DNA of 64,000 nucleotides from Pholiota molesta. Taxonomy: Eukaryota > Basidiomycota > Agaricomycetes > Agaricales > Strophariaceae. Positions 31,069-42,709 of this stretch are shown one piece after another (the first letter of the stretch is position 1; every line of letters starts with the position of its first letter). Position numbers and translations under genes: made by a program. The stretch covers positions 434,001 through 498,000 of the forward strand of contig JACGCK010000015.1 of assembly GCA_014925825.1 (NCBI GenBank), given 5' to 3'. The notes under the pieces are model-generated. The model was not told where the DNA came from. It saw nothing but the letters and a program-made list of their open reading frames with translations, and did not search any database.

Positions 31069-34000
31069 ATGGGTCCCTCCGTCGCCCCTGTCGCCGCCAC
31101 CGCGAGCTACTACCATAACCGTCCATCGCAATACACTCGTCACGAAAATCCCCCACCGGCTCCCCGCGTCGATAACAAACGAGAGCGTCTCGAGCACAAT
31201 TACCCTTACAAACATGAAGTCCCTCTGAATTATAGGGCTCAGTCTGCGCCGGTCACTAACGGTAGATTCTTACGCCAGAACGCTTCAGCTGGACCGTCGA
31301 ACTTGCGCAGGGCCCGTTCTCCGCGTACTCCTTCTCCATCGCCTGAGCAGCGCTCCCAACGTGGCTCACCGATTGGTTTAGTAACACAGCGAGGGATCTC
31401 CCCTTCTTCCTCGAGTGAAAAGAGACGTTCTGACGATGATGGCTACGCTTCAGATGATGTGAGTAATCACGCTTGTCTTGAACGCACAAGTCCTATAACA
31501 GTCGAGCACCTTTGGTGGACTGCTACCTGTGATTCTCCCGTGAACGATTTTTCTGTCCCTGTCAGAACGTTACTCGACGACGGTGCTCACCTAGTTTTAA
31601 TTAGGCCTGAACTCGTTTTGAAATTAGCGCTACCTATTCACAAGCTCAAGAAACCCATTGGCGCTACCTTGGCCTGGTCTGATACCCCATTCTCTTTTGT
31701 CGATTTCGTTGTCATTACTCTTAATTCCGTTAACAACGCCTGGTCGTCTAAGCCTACAATTGCCTTGATTTGTAATAACTTGTGTGCAGAAATTTTACTC
31801 GGGTTACCTTTCCTCCAGCATAATGGTATCGTTATTGATCATGAGCTTCGAACGGTCATTGATAAAAAATGTGGCTACGATTTACTGAACCCGGGGAAGA
31901 TTTCTCCCCCTCCTGTTTTATTAACTCCTAAAGAGCGCCGGTCAGAATATAAAGAAAATAGGAAAAGGTTTAAAGCTGAATTGAAGTGGCGTCTAGCAAT
32001 TCGACGCCGTGAATTATCCGAGAATACCGATTACAAAGAAAGCAAACCAGCTAATCCCATAGCAGCTATCACGAATAGAGTAGAAGAATTAGCCTCTTTA
32101 CTCGAACTCCAGAAATACGAAGAACAAATTAAAGCTGATTTCGCACCTATCTTCGAACCTATCCCTCACAGCTCTGAATTACCGGATGATGAAGTAGCCC
32201 GGATTGTTCTGATCGACCCTAAGAGACAAGTAAAAACTCGAACGTACCCATGTCCTCGACAATATCAAGACTCTTTCCAAGCTCTTATCAAACAGCGTTT
32301 AGACTCTGGCTTTATTCGGCTCTCTTCCAGTTCCCACTGTTCACCGTCCTTTATTACCCCAAAAGCCGATCCAAAGGCAATGCCCCGTTGGGTTTGCGAT
32401 TATCGTCAACTCAACGACAATACTGTACCTGATAACTTCCCTATACCGGATGTAGATAATGTTTTACGCAGCTGCGCAAAGGGGAAAATCTGGGCGCAGA
32501 TCGACATGACTGATAGTTTCTTCCAAACCCGGATGCACCCAGATAGTATTAAATATACAGCGGTTACTACACCCTTTGGCGCCTACGAATGGCTCGTGAT
32601 GCCCATGGGTTTCCGCAATTCGCCTTCTATCCACCAGAGACGAGTTACACGAGCTTTGCAACACCTCATTGGAAAAATTTGCTACATCTATTTAGATGAT
32701 ATTGTAATCTGGTCCGACTCCCTAGAAGAGCATATTCAGAATGTTAAAACGGTTCTACAAGCTCTGATTGACGCCCGTTTATATGTAAACAAGAAAAAGA
32801 CTCACTTGTTTAAATACGAGATTAATTTCTTGGGTCACAAAGTCTCCCAATCTGGTATCGAGGCTGATTCTAAGAAAGTGGATAAGATATTAGATTGGCC
32901 TACGCCTGAATCCACGAAGGATGTTCGCAAATTTTTGGGCCTCGTGCGCTATTTAAACGCTTTCTTGCCACGTTTAGCAATACAGTCAGAAATATTGAGT
33001 GAATTGACTTTTAGAAAATACGACAAATGTTTTCCAGCTTGGACACCGAAACACGAAATGGCTTTTCAAAATATTAAAGAAATTGTCACCTCCAGAGAAT
33101 GTCTTACAGTAATTGATCACTACGATCCCTCCAAGAAGATTTTTGTTACCACGGACGCTTCAGATACTTGCTCTGGCGCCGTGCTTTCCTTCGGAGAGAC
33201 CTGGTCTGGCTCTCGACCTGTCGCCTTCGACTCTATGACTTTCAAGGGTGCTGAGCTTAATTATCCTGTTCATGAGAAAGAATTACTAGCGATTTTGCGA
33301 GCAATTCGGCGCTGGAAAGTTGACCTCTTGGGTTCAGAATTTTTGGTTTACACAGACCATAAGACTCTGCTAAATTTCGACACTCAGAAAGAATTATCGC
33401 GACGACAAGCGCGCTGGATGGAGGAGCTCTCAATTTACAACTGCAAATTTGTCTACGTCAAAGGGGATGATAACACTGTGGCCGATGCCTTGTCTCGTTT
33501 CCCGCATGCCAAACTAGCCTCTCTCGACATAGCAGAAGCGTCGGCTTCGCATCCATACCACTTTTGCCCGGAGGAAGAAGTCGTCATAGCCTCCATAATG
33601 CCTTGTAGCGGAGTTTTCGCATGCGTAAACGCGCTCTCAGACAAGGAAATTGTCCGTTTAAGCTCGAGCGTAACACTGGACCCAAAATTAGTCTCAGAAA
33701 TTACAGCATGTTACCAAAGTGATCCTTGGTGCCAAAAGCTACTCTCAGCAAGCAAAGGAATAACAAATCTTAATATCAGGAACGGTTTATGGTTTTTGTC
33801 TGACCGTTTGATTGTCCCTGCAGGTTGTAGTCTGCGTTCCTTAGTTTTCCAAATTGCCCATGATACATTAGGTCATTTCGGCTTTGCAAAGACTTATAAC
33901 GCTATCAGAGATTCTTATTTTTGGCCTAACATGAGAACTGATCTTGAGAACTCTTACATTCCTAGTTGTGTAGACTGTCAGCGAAACAAGTCCTCTACAA

Positions 34001-35157
34001 CCAAGCCTTCCGGGCCTTTACACCCGTTGCCGGTTCCTGATAGTAGATGTCAGTCGGTGGCACTCGATTTCATTGGGCCTTTACCCGAAGACGACGGTTT
34101 CAATATGATCTTGACTATTACCGATAGATTGGGTTCCGATGTCCGCATCGTACCTGTCCGCTCCGACATGACAGCTCCACAATTAGCGATTGTTTTTTTT
34201 GATGAATGGTATTGCGAGAACGGGTTGCCTGCTACTCTAGTATCTGACAGAGACAAGCTGTTTGTTTCTAACTTCTGGAGTGAATTGTGCAAAATTACGG
34301 GAATTGACATTGCTATGTCCTCCGCGTTCCATCCTGAATCTGATGGTGCTAGTGAACGCACGAATAAGACCGTTAATCAGTGCCTGCGATTCCATGTTGA
34401 ACGTAATCAAACCGGCTGGAAGCGTGCTCTCAAGCGTATCCGGTTTCAAATAATGTCTACAGTGAACGCAAGTACGGGCTATTCTCCTTTCCAATTACGT
34501 TTTGGACAACAGCCTCGCGTTTTACCTCCGTTATTCCCCCTCGATACTGAGGCGGCAACTTATAAGACAACTGCTAAAGACATTATTGAACAAGTCGCTT
34601 TAGATGTATCCGCTGCAAAGGATAATTTAATGGTTGCCAAAATAACTCAAGCTTTCCACTCGAACAAGCACCGTTCTGATGCACCTGTCTATGCGCCTGG
34701 TGATAAGGTTATGCTCAGCACGCTTAATAGGCGCCGAGATTACAGGCGCGCGGAAGAGAACAGGGTGGCTAAATTTATGCCTCGGTTCGACGGCCCGTAC
34801 ATGGTCATTAGCGCGCACACGGATGCTTCTACTGTTACTCTTGAGATCCCGAACGCCCCGAATATTTTCCCTACCTTCCATACTTCGCTCGTTAAACCTT
34901 TCCAGCAAAATGACTCTGATAAATTCCCACAACGCACATTGGAAGCTCCGGGTCCTGTTTCAGTGGATGGTTTCGACGAATATTACGTGGAAAAATTCGT
35001 AGACCATAAGAAAATCGGTTCTAAAGTTCATTACTTAGTACGATGGGTTGGTGAAGGGCCCGAAGAAGACCGCTGGATCGCCGGTGAATATCTGGACAAA
35101 AATGAGGCATTAGACAAGTACTGGGCCGACCGACCTGGGGGCAATCCTTTCTTGTAA
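31069..35157 (+). CDS. pol: Pol of the gypsy element (PR-RT-RH-IN-chromodomain)
   Basis: A 1362-residue frame, open upstream to 30946. The aspartic protease has LDDGAHLVL near 31570. Reverse transcriptase carries the catalytic YLDD at 32690-32701. RNase H has TTDASD near 33150 and the YTDHKTL segment near 33350. Integrase has an HHCC zinc domain (HDTLGHFG...C-x2-C near 33970) and the D,D35E core (LDFIGPL, LVSDRDK, GASERT). A C-terminal chromodomain (VEKFVDHKK...HYLVRWVG...RWIAGEYL, about 34984-35130) would direct integration to histone-marked chromatin. All catalytic residues I checked are present, so the element may still be autonomous if the Gag-Pol joint works. Confidence 0.95.
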   Translation: MGPSVAPVAATASYYHNRPSQYTRHENPPPAPRVDNKRERLEHNYPYKHEVPLNYRAQSAPVTNGRFLRQNASAGPSNLRRARSPRTPSPSPEQRSQRGSPIGLVTQRGISPSSSSEKRRSDDDGYASDDVSNHACLERTSPITVEHLWWTATCDSPVNDFSVPVRTLLDDGAHLVLIRPELVLKLALPIHKLKKPIGATLAWSDTPFSFVDFVVITLNSVNNAWSSKPTIALICNNLCAEILLGLPFLQHNGIVIDHELRTVIDKKCGYDLLNPGKISPPPVLLTPKERRSEYKENRKRFKAELKWRLAIRRRELSENTDYKESKPANPIAAITNRVEELASLLELQKYEEQIKADFAPIFEPIPHSSELPDDEVARIVLIDPKRQVKTRTYPCPRQYQDSFQALIKQRLDSGFIRLSSSSHCSPSFITPKADPKAMPRWVCDYRQLNDNTVPDNFPIPDVDNVLRSCAKGKIWAQIDMTDSFFQTRMHPDSIKYTAVTTPFGAYEWLVMPMGFRNSPSIHQRRVTRALQHLIGKICYIYLDDIVIWSDSLEEHIQNVKTVLQALIDARLYVNKKKTHLFKYEINFLGHKVSQSGIEADSKKVDKILDWPTPESTKDVRKFLGLVRYLNAFLPRLAIQSEILSELTFRKYDKCFPAWTPKHEMAFQNIKEIVTSRECLTVIDHYDPSKKIFVTTDASDTCSGAVLSFGETWSGSRPVAFDSMTFKGAELNYPVHEKELLAILRAIRRWKVDLLGSEFLVYTDHKTLLNFDTQKELSRRQARWMEELSIYNCKFVYVKGDDNTVADALSRFPHAKLASLDIAEASASHPYHFCPEEEVVIASIMPCSGVFACVNALSDKEIVRLSSSVTLDPKLVSEITACYQSDPWCQKLLSASKGITNLNIRNGLWFLSDRLIVPAGCSLRSLVFQIAHDTLGHFGFAKTYNAIRDSYFWPNMRTDLENSYIPSCVDCQRNKSSTTKPSGPLHPLPVPDSRCQSVALDFIGPLPEDDGFNMILTITDRLGSDVRIVPVRSDMTAPQLAIVFFDEWYCENGLPATLVSDRDKLFVSNFWSELCKITGIDIAMSSAFHPESDGASERTNKTVNQCLRFHVERNQTGWKRALKRIRFQIMSTVNASTGYSPFQLRFGQQPRVLPPLFPLDTEAATYKTTAKDIIEQVALDVSAAKDNLMVAKITQAFHSNKHRSDAPVYAPGDKVMLSTLNRRRDYRRAEENRVAKFMPRFDGPYMVISAHTDASTVTLEIPNAPNIFPTFHTSLVKPFQQNDSDKFPQRTLEAPGPVSVDGFDEYYVEKFVDHKKIGSKVHYLVRWVGEGPEEDRWIAGEYLDKNEALDKYWADRPGGNPFL

Positions 35158-35313
35158 TGTACTTTTTTTCTTCTCATATTTTGCCTGCGGTAGCTTTTCC
35201 CTACGGGGTTTTTAACGCACCCGTGAAAGGATTTTTTTTCTATTTTCTCATTTATCTTTGTATTCCATTGCTTTATTTTTTATTTTTTTTCTTCTATCTG
35301 CTCTCGATTTTAC

Positions 35314-35327
35314 TTTGGGGGGAGCAG
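35314..35327 (+). promoter_or_regulatory. Polypurine tract
   Basis: A G-rich purine run directly against the 3' LTR, as expected for plus-strand priming during reverse transcription. Confidence 0.6.
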
Positions 35328-35592
35328 TGTAAGGATGGCCGTCACCTGACCTTACACCAGTAGATACATACGACGCGTCCGATCCATTTAGTATCTTACC
35401 TCTTCCTTTCCGATATACACCTACCCTTACCATACCACACACACATCTCATCCCCTCCTCTTCTCATAGACACCGCTCTTACCCAAACTCAATAAATCCA
35501 CAACTTGATCCTGTCTTTTTCGGTCCGATTCCGTAAGTCATCGAACCTCGCTTCATTTCAGTGTATTCCACTCCATACGGAGTGGTCTTTCA
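35328..35592 (+). repeat. 3' LTR
   Basis: 265 bp, appears identical to the 5' LTR, followed by the second copy of the CGCTC target duplication. Confidence 0.93.
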
Positions 35593-35597
35593 CGCTC

Positions 35598-36820
35598 CCA
35601 GCGCTTTCTATATTTAATGAAACTCTACAACTTGAATAATGCCGAGGAAATGCGAGGTTCTAGCGTAAAGGGATGCCCGCGCATACGGCCTTCCATCTGG
35701 AAGGCATGTAAAACAGAAAGCCAGAATATGATGGGGCATGCCAGTTCTCCAATTCCAAACCGCAGGGAACCTTTCAGTTTATCACGTCATGGATTGTTCT
35801 TGATCGAGACCAAATATCTTGTTATATGTTATTGTATCTCTGTATATACAGTACACAACTAGGTCTGCCCGGAGCTGATCCAATCGATTGTATACTAGAT
35901 TCAATTATGATGGAATGAAGCCAATCGTCTTTGAATATTTGAATACCGGTCATCCATTTCAGCAATTGTTATCCGAGTCGCCCATCCACTGAAATTCAGA
36001 AAGAGTACAATGGCGTACAGCTCAAAGTCATCTAGATTTAGACCTTATCAATTAATAGGGAAAAGTGGCAGTGTGGTTCTGCAAAATTTCAGCGTTATCA
36101 AGTTACCCACTCTGGATTGTCAGTGGTATTTAGAAGGAACGGTACATCTTGCCCGCCTCATCGTCAGTTGATATCTAGGTTTTGGGGTGGGTTCGACTGT
36201 AGATGGATAGCTTAGTGATGGATAGAAGAGCACATAAACTGAAGATCAGCATCATGAACTGCATTGGACTGCATCCACATTGATCATCATTCAGAGTCTC
36301 AAGTGTACCTTTTTTCTGATCAAGTAGTTTATTGTACAATCTGAGGCAATGCTAGATACTCCATTATAAATTTGACAGACTAATATGATGAATTACCGTT
36401 GTAGAATCTCGTTTGCAACCTACGAGCCCCCGAAATTGAGAGGCATCCAACGGTACACTAACGTGCACTGTGTGCATATCTAAAAACAGAGCTTTAATGG
36501 ATATCAGCGTTCAAAAAAGGGCATCTGAATCTTCGTGGCCAGAATGCTTACAAAGGGAACCGCTGAGACGAGCTCAACACCTCTACACCGACAAAAATAA
36601 CTATCACATGTTTCAACTGAGGTGCGGCGCAACCTTAGAACTGCGAACAAGAACGGTGAAGACGACAGCCACCGAATAGCTAGATATATTGGTCATACGA
36701 GCGTGCAACTAGAAGGCAAACTGTCAGGCCTGTCACGCCTGATACAAAAACTGTTAGAAAAGTAAACACGGTGCACCCAATCGTATCAGATATCAAACGT
36801 CGACTATCCTTTTACAAATC
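35598..36820. other. Intergenic, nothing supported
   Basis: AT-rich single-copy sequence with scattered short frames between the retrotransposon and the F-box gene. No RNA gene or repeat seen. Confidence 0.35.
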
Positions 36821-36822
36821 GT

Positions 36823-37896
36823 TTATGTAAATGCAGTAATGAGGCCCATCCCTCCTCGCAGATCCGGGTCATCTGTCGGCGGTTCGTAGTTATCGCGCTC
36901 CACAAGATCGATCTCCCACTCTTCCTCTCTTCGATTGGATAGCATAGGGAACAGTTCGCGTTCGTCGTGCGCTTCATCCAGCGCCTGCTCCCGTATCAGC
37001 GTCCGCAGCGGCTCCTGTATGAGCTCGAACTGCTGCCACTCCCGCGCGCGGTCCCACAGCGACTTTTTCCCGTTGAGAATACTGTTCCATTCCATCCGTG
37101 GAAGACGGTAATCTGGTAAGAAGACGAATCGCTTATCTTCTAAGCAGTCCTTGAGCCACCCGTGCCAAGTCATATACAACGGGTCGTCCAAGGACGTCAC
37201 TGCCATGAGGAATATCAGCGACATGAGGTTGGCGCATGATTTGAGGATGTCTTTGAGGGATGCTGCGACGTTGAGCGCAGTTCGTTCGTTCAGTTCTTTC
37301 CGTGTACTGACAGCTAGGTGGGTCAACGATGGGAGATCGGCAATGGTGGAGTAGCGGTGGCCGTGAGTGAGACACGTGTATAGATGTGTAACGGATTTGA
37401 ATATGGGATCGTAAAAGTTGACAAGGTGCGGGCAGCCATAGTGTAGGAGGAAGATGAGTTTGGGATGTATAGAATGCTGTCGCAGCCAAAATGCATTCGA
37501 TGATAAGTTCTGGCTCGTAATGGCGAGTTTCGACAGGCCTGCGAATACAGGTGCCACGCTGGCCAGTGCGGTCTCAATTGACGGTCGTCGTTCGTTGACA
37601 ACCAACGCCCAGGTGTCGACTTTGTAACTGGACAACATCCGAGGGATTATGTGAAGCTTGGATTTGAGCGCAGGTATGTAGTTCTTCCTCTTCGGTAGGA
37701 GCGTAGTGGTGAATTGGTGAATATGTTCAGGAAAAACCATCACGACATGGCGGAAAAGAATTGGAAGCATAAGGATGTTGACGTCGCTGGATACGAGGCG
37801 AAGCTGTCGAGCTTTCTCGAGGCTCGTTTGCGCTAGGACGAGCAAGATTTCACAGATCATCTCTAGAGGTAGTTGGCCCCATAGATGAGGTGACAT
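36823..37896 (-). CDS. F-box-like protein, single exon
   Basis: A 357-residue uninterrupted frame. The N-terminus (LPLEMICEILLVLAQ, then RQLRLVSSDVNILMLPILF) matches the short F-box/helix pattern of basidiomycete F-box proteins. The middle has weak LRR-like segments (LPSLTHLAVSTRKEL, LKSCANLMSLIFL). The C-terminus is acidic. It probably acts as an SCF substrate adaptor. The substrate is unknown. It is not closely similar to the F-box gene at 22282. Confidence 0.65.
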   Translation of the reverse strand: MSPHLWGQLPLEMICEILLVLAQTSLEKARQLRLVSSDVNILMLPILFRHVVMVFPEHIHQFTTTLLPKRKNYIPALKSKLHIIPRMLSSYKVDTWALVVNERRPSIETALASVAPVFAGLSKLAITSQNLSSNAFWLRQHSIHPKLIFLLHYGCPHLVNFYDPIFKSVTHLYTCLTHGHRYSTIADLPSLTHLAVSTRKELNERTALNVAASLKDILKSCANLMSLIFLMAVTSLDDPLYMTWHGWLKDCLEDKRFVFLPDYRLPRMEWNSILNGKKSLWDRAREWQQFELIQEPLRTLIREQALDEAHDERELFPMLSNRREEEWEIDLVERDNYEPPTDDPDLRGGMGLITAFT

Positions 37897-37899
37897 ATC

Positions 37900-40800
37900 A
37901 TGGTCTCTTTCGTGGAAGGTCCAACATTAGCCTTTACATCTCCAAGAACAGTATGAAAAATCTAACCAGTGACTACTCACACAATATCCTCAGGCATGTC
38001 AGATATCATCGCTTATCGTACCAGGGATGAGGGCGTTGGTATATGAGTACTTTTGGTCGTCCAGACGTAGCGAGGTTTACAATCACGTCGATGAAATCTG
38101 GGTGAGATGGCCGTTACAGACAACGTTCTTCAATTAGGAGCTCGTGCCAGAAATTCGTCCAAATATATCAGTCTCGTGATTGCATTCTGGGCTAGGATGT
38201 AATTGTAAAGGCCATGACGCTTTGACAGTGGTACTTAGGACGCAGCGAAATTCGAGCACGAGAATGAAATGAGTATGTTTGAAGTTGAATTCCTGAGGCT
38301 TTCAGGTTGGTTCTGTCGAAGGTCCAGAAAGAACAGAAAGATGGGAAACGGGGCAGTATTTTGTATGATTGGTAACTCAAGAAGTTGTGCCGAATGAGAT
38401 TGAACCCTAGGATCAGAGATAGGACCAGAACAGATGTTCGGCACGAGTATACCGATCTTTTGTCTTCAAGTTGCCATTTGGAGCGCTTGAACCAGAAACT
38501 TGGGACGACTCCGGGTGGCAGATTTGAAGCCTTAGTGCAATAGGTGATGCTTTTCCAGGGGTATAAGCACATAGACATTCACCAACTTCCATTTTGCTAT
38601 GTACATAGACTGCTCCCTACTTTGCGCGGATAGGAGAAGAAAAAGAAGGTCCAGATCTCAGAGCTTAGAACCGGAGACGATACAGGCGAGGTGTTGGCCT
38701 ATGGGTGATACCGCTCCCTTGGCTTTGGGTACTACATGAGACGGTATGTTTCTAGTTTCGGACGGAATAATGCAGAGGTGTCATGGGCGATAGGAACTCG
38801 ATGTCTCGTCTTGTGGTCTCCGCACTTATAATAATGTATTTTGCGAGCGGTTGCTAGAATCTGTCACTTTGGAGAGTCAAAGGAACGATTACTCAGTGCG
38901 CGGATTTTCTTGACACCAAAGCTCAACGTTCGGCGCTCAGCTTGGAAGCATAAGGCCTCTCGCCCGAAATAAAGATATTTCAAGTACAAACTAATGCACA
39001 AATACAGTGAAGTGCTATCAACTCTGTAGGCACTTGTATACATATATATAGCTTGATATTTGTATACGCCAGCCACGGTAAGCGAGCAGTCCGGAATATT
39101 AGTCCATGAAGAGGTTCCAAAACGCAGACTCCCCAAGCCGGAAGTTCGTGTCTTGTGTCTTGACTTTTGAAGTCCCCCATTTCGAAGAATGAACACTTAT
39201 TTCCAGAAGCGTCAACGGCCAGATCTAATTCAAACGTTAGTTAATCTATCTAGGTACTCTTCGAACTTTAAAATGATATGGTACTAACAAATACTAGCGA
39301 AGACCAGCGAAGACCAGCGAAGACCCCGAAATTGAACAGAAAATTTAAGACAGCCTTGAAGATGGACAGTGATGAGGTTTCAGGTAGGGTTCACGAGGAT
39401 AGGTTAAGCATGTGAGGGACATGATGACGAAGTTTCCAATGCGTTAAAGACATAGTCGCTTCGGCCGTTCTAACTGTACCTCCCCGAAGACCATGCCCGA
39501 ACGTCTGATTTAATCGAGTACTTTCTGATGCCTAATACTCAAATCAAATTGAGGCCATTTGCAAGAGGTGTGATTATGTGATAGGTGTGAAATTCGAGTG
39601 TTATTGACCCCGGGGCATGCAAATCAATGTCATATCTGACAAGCTCTCTCGGCGCTAACTATCTCAGAAGAAAGAAACCACTGACAGCTATGGTCTATGA
39701 GAGCTCACTTGCTGACTGCCTTCGACCACTTCTTGAAGTCTTTTCTCTTGAAGTCATACGAGTAAAACAATCCCCTATAAAGCGAACATGTGCTTACTAC
39801 TTGTAACCGAGATCGGCTGGGGCGCTAAGTAGCTACTGCAGGAGAATCCCTCGGTAAAGTTAAAATCAGGCCCACGACGATTTGCCATCGTTGAAATAAC
39901 AATGCATTGGCGACTCGAAGTTCGATGACCATCAGATGTTTTACCTCGCACATTGATCGTTAAAACCCCTTAAAAGGTAGTCCAGAAATACCCCACTTCT
40001 GCTTTGTGGAGCCATAAAGTCTGATAGAACGATTGAGGAATGTAGTTTTTGGCAATATCGCTCAGCACCCGTTCATTTACCCAACTGCTAAATGCGAAAT
40101 AAGATGAAAAAGAACCCCAAAAAGCAATTTCTAATCTGGATGAATGCACGAGGCTACGAGTCATTACAGGAATGGGCCAACCATCTCCAAATCGCAGTAG
40201 TACGCCACACAACGAGTTCGCCGACTCCCGGAACAAAAATTCAGAAAGCATCCACTTGTAAGCCGTTCCGCCGCAGCGTGAAAACGAGATTGACTGAGGC
40301 ATCAGATGCCCTGTGCAGACGTTTCAACTGACGAGGGAGAAATAAGCTCATACTCATACTCATGGCGCCACGATTTCGGCTGCATTTCCCAGTCTATACG
40401 CGGCCGAAACCAACCTTCACCTTCTAGCTCGTCGCCGTGCAGTGGTGAAATTCCAGTGCTCCGCGTTATCATGCCGTCGGCCGCCGTATGCGCGAGCGCC
40501 TGTATTGGGTCATGAATGGATGGTATCAGAACTTCGATTCATGTTCGTCTCTGTAAATAGACTATACTCATCCAGAGGCAATGCCGCTGGAAACGGTTTA
40601 GCAGAACCTAAAATCTTTATAGCGCTCTTTGCGGTCCCTGTGCGCACATATTAGGCTGACTGATTCGACGGAAAGAAAGAAAGCTCTGGCACTACCATAC
40701 CATTGATGTGGGCGTTACCACACGAAGTCGCAAACATTTTATTAGAAATTCGACGCCTTTGGATTGAACACACTAATCCGTGGGACGTTCGGAGACTTCT

Positions 40801-41740
40801 AGAGTCAGAATAGCTATCCTGCCAATTTTAGTATTCTTCAAAGATGATCTGATGGTCCGTCTGTGGCGTATCAAAACAGCAACTCCTTGCCAAATAATCG
40901 ACGCATACATGCGTATAGGCTGTACGAGACAGAACTTTTTGGGCTTGATAGGCACGTTTTCCGATGCTCGGGCATGAATGTCGGCCACCGATGAATTATT
41001 TTAAATTCAAACCAAAATGGAAGGCATATCTGTAGACTTCGGAGGTCCGCGGTTCGTCTGCGATATAAATCTTGTGATCTGGGAACGGTTCTTCAGCCAT
41101 CAGACTCGTGCTCGTAAAGTGTATGCTGCGGAAAGAGAAAGGAATGGAATTTGTTAGAAATTATGCAGGCAGCGCCTATGGATATCTTTGCGATTGAAGG
41201 TATTTATAGAATCATTGGGCTATGCACCAAGCGCAACAATAGTATATAATCAGGCATCACTGTGGGTCCAAAAGTTTTGATTCGACGTTCAATGGTTGGC
41301 CATGTTCTAATCCATGGGCTGAATATTAAGCCAAGGTCATGTCGGATCAGAATTATAACGTTAACATCCACAAATGACGACACAGGATGGCCACAGGCAG
41401 TCTTAATCAGATATGCTGTGGACGTAATCTTAGTATGTATGTGGGCGGAGGGCGCATCTGTTCGTTGGTAGGCAGTCTCGGCATAAGGCTGTTCTACCTT
41501 TAGACATGAGATGCTTACAGGATCTGCACTATACAGCTGAGAGATTTGCAAATTCAAAGAGGAAATCCACTAGTCGATCCGGAATCAGAAGTGAGCGGCC
41601 AGATTTTTGGGTTCGGAGTCAGAAAGGTAGCGGTCAAATCCCAGAAATTTGGATTTTGGGATAGGGTTTACAGCTAGGTTTTCGACAAGGGAGGTTCATT
41701 CAAACGGTACGTACGATAGATTAGACAACATATGTAGACT
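37900..41740. other. Gene-poor stretch
   Basis: About 3.8 kb with only short frames. The longest are minus-strand frames 38192-38578 (128 codons) and 39970-40302 (110 codons). Both lack recognisable motifs and could be chance. A 10-bp tandem repeat is at 39296-39325. Confidence 0.3.
39296..39325 (+). repeat. Three tandem copies of AGCGAAGACC
   Basis: Exact 10-bp unit repeated three times in non-coding sequence, a minor microsatellite-like expansion. Confidence 0.7.
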
Positions 41741-41745
41741 GGTTA

Positions 41746-42705
41746 TCAATAACCAAGCTCTTCCTCTTTGGCCAACTCGAGCTTCGCCTCAATCTCGGCT
41801 GGGTTTTGAGACTTCCTCTCCTTCAGGTATGTTTTGAGTATACAGCTGTCGCGTGAGCCAGATTTTTTACAACCCTTGCATACGCGCCCGTGCTGAATCA
41901 TCAGTAAATGAAGGCCGTACTTAAGTTCGTTGGGTACCCGTAGATCCAGATGCGCCTGCGTAAGAATTCGATCCGCTTTCGCGGGCACCCATCCAAGAAC
42001 CTTGCTGAGGCGAAAAATATGGGTATCGACTGCGAATGAATCGCGGCCGAGACAGAATAACAGCACGCAAGACGCAGTCTTAGGACCGACGCCATCGTAA
42101 GCTATGAGCTCCTTCATAATTTCCGCATCGTCCATTCGTTTATCGCCCTCGGCGGCGAGGTGCTGCAGTGAGTAATCGCCATGACGGTGCTTTATCGACT
42201 GCAGGATTTTCTGTATCGTGGCTGCTTTCTTATTCGCCAGTCCCCCAGAGCGAATGGCATCAACGACGTCAGCCTGAGGCGCAGAGACAATGGCAGCAAA
42301 ATTATTCCGCCCGAATGTCTCATCTAATGCCTTCTTCGCTCTGGTTGAATTCTGCGCAGATGTGTTCTGTGAAAGAATTGTACCAATGAGCGCCTCGATG
42401 ACATTCGGCGCATTCTCGCACGTCTGCGAAGTATTGCTTGGCGCTAGAGATGGCTTTCGGAGGGGAGGCCGATTACTCCGGTGTGCGTTGGAAAGTAAAT
42501 CAAACACCTCCAGCGCTTCGGCGGGCGTCGGATGCTCGAATTCAGGGAAAGGTAACTCGAGTGCGAAGGATGAGTGGAGTTTCAGTTTCTTGGTTCTGGT
42601 CGATGCCTCTGAGGCGGAAACAACCTGACTCGAGGTCGAGCTTAAGGCAGCGGCGCGTTCAGGAATGCCAGATATCGAAGTCGAACGTGGCCGTTTGGTT
42701 CTCAT
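41746..42705 (-). CDS. Endonuclease III-like DNA glycosylase (HhH-GPD)
   Basis: Base-excision repair glycosylase fold, intronless, 319 residues, frame intact. Residues 1-95 are a polar, Ser/Lys-rich, presumably nuclear N-terminus. The glycosylase domain begins near 100 with NVIEALIGTILSQNTS (the LSQ-T helix of the Nth family). The helix-hairpin-helix is YDGVGPKTA, with the catalytic-type Lys at 209, and the conserved Asp is D227 in VDTHIFRL. After LMIQHGRVC come Cys 276, 279 and 288. The spacing C-x2-C-x8-C does not match the C-x6-C-x2-C-x5-C iron-sulphur loop of Nth, so the cluster may be absent or altered. The substrate range is uncertain. Confidence 0.88.
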   Translation of the reverse strand: MRTKRPRSTSISGIPERAAALSSTSSQVVSASEASTRTKKLKLHSSFALELPFPEFEHPTPAEALEVFDLLSNAHRSNRPPLRKPSLAPSNTSQTCENAPNVIEALIGTILSQNTSAQNSTRAKKALDETFGRNNFAAIVSAPQADVVDAIRSGGLANKKAATIQKILQSIKHRHGDYSLQHLAAEGDKRMDDAEIMKELIAYDGVGPKTASCVLLFCLGRDSFAVDTHIFRLSKVLGWVPAKADRILTQAHLDLRVPNELKYGLHLLMIQHGRVCKGCKKSGSRDSCILKTYLKERKSQNPAEIEAKLELAKEEELGY

Positions 42706-42709
42706 GATG

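Larger units (their letters stand above)
28808..35592 (+). mobile_element. Ty3/gypsy chromovirus LTR retrotransposon, very young
   Basis: A 6785-bp element with 265-bp LTRs that begin TGTAAGG and end TTTCA, and appear identical by eye over their full length. The target duplication is CGCTC on both sides (28803-28807 and 35593-35597). A purine-rich tract (TTTGGGGGGAGCAG, about 35314-35327) adjoins the 3' LTR. Gag (29474-30979) and Pol (to 35157) are long and open. The domain order protease, RT, RNase H, integrase, chromodomain places it in the chromovirus clade of Metaviridae-type elements. Identical LTRs mean insertion was recent on an evolutionary scale. I could not identify a tRNA primer-binding site just after the 5' LTR. 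Confidence 0.95.
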
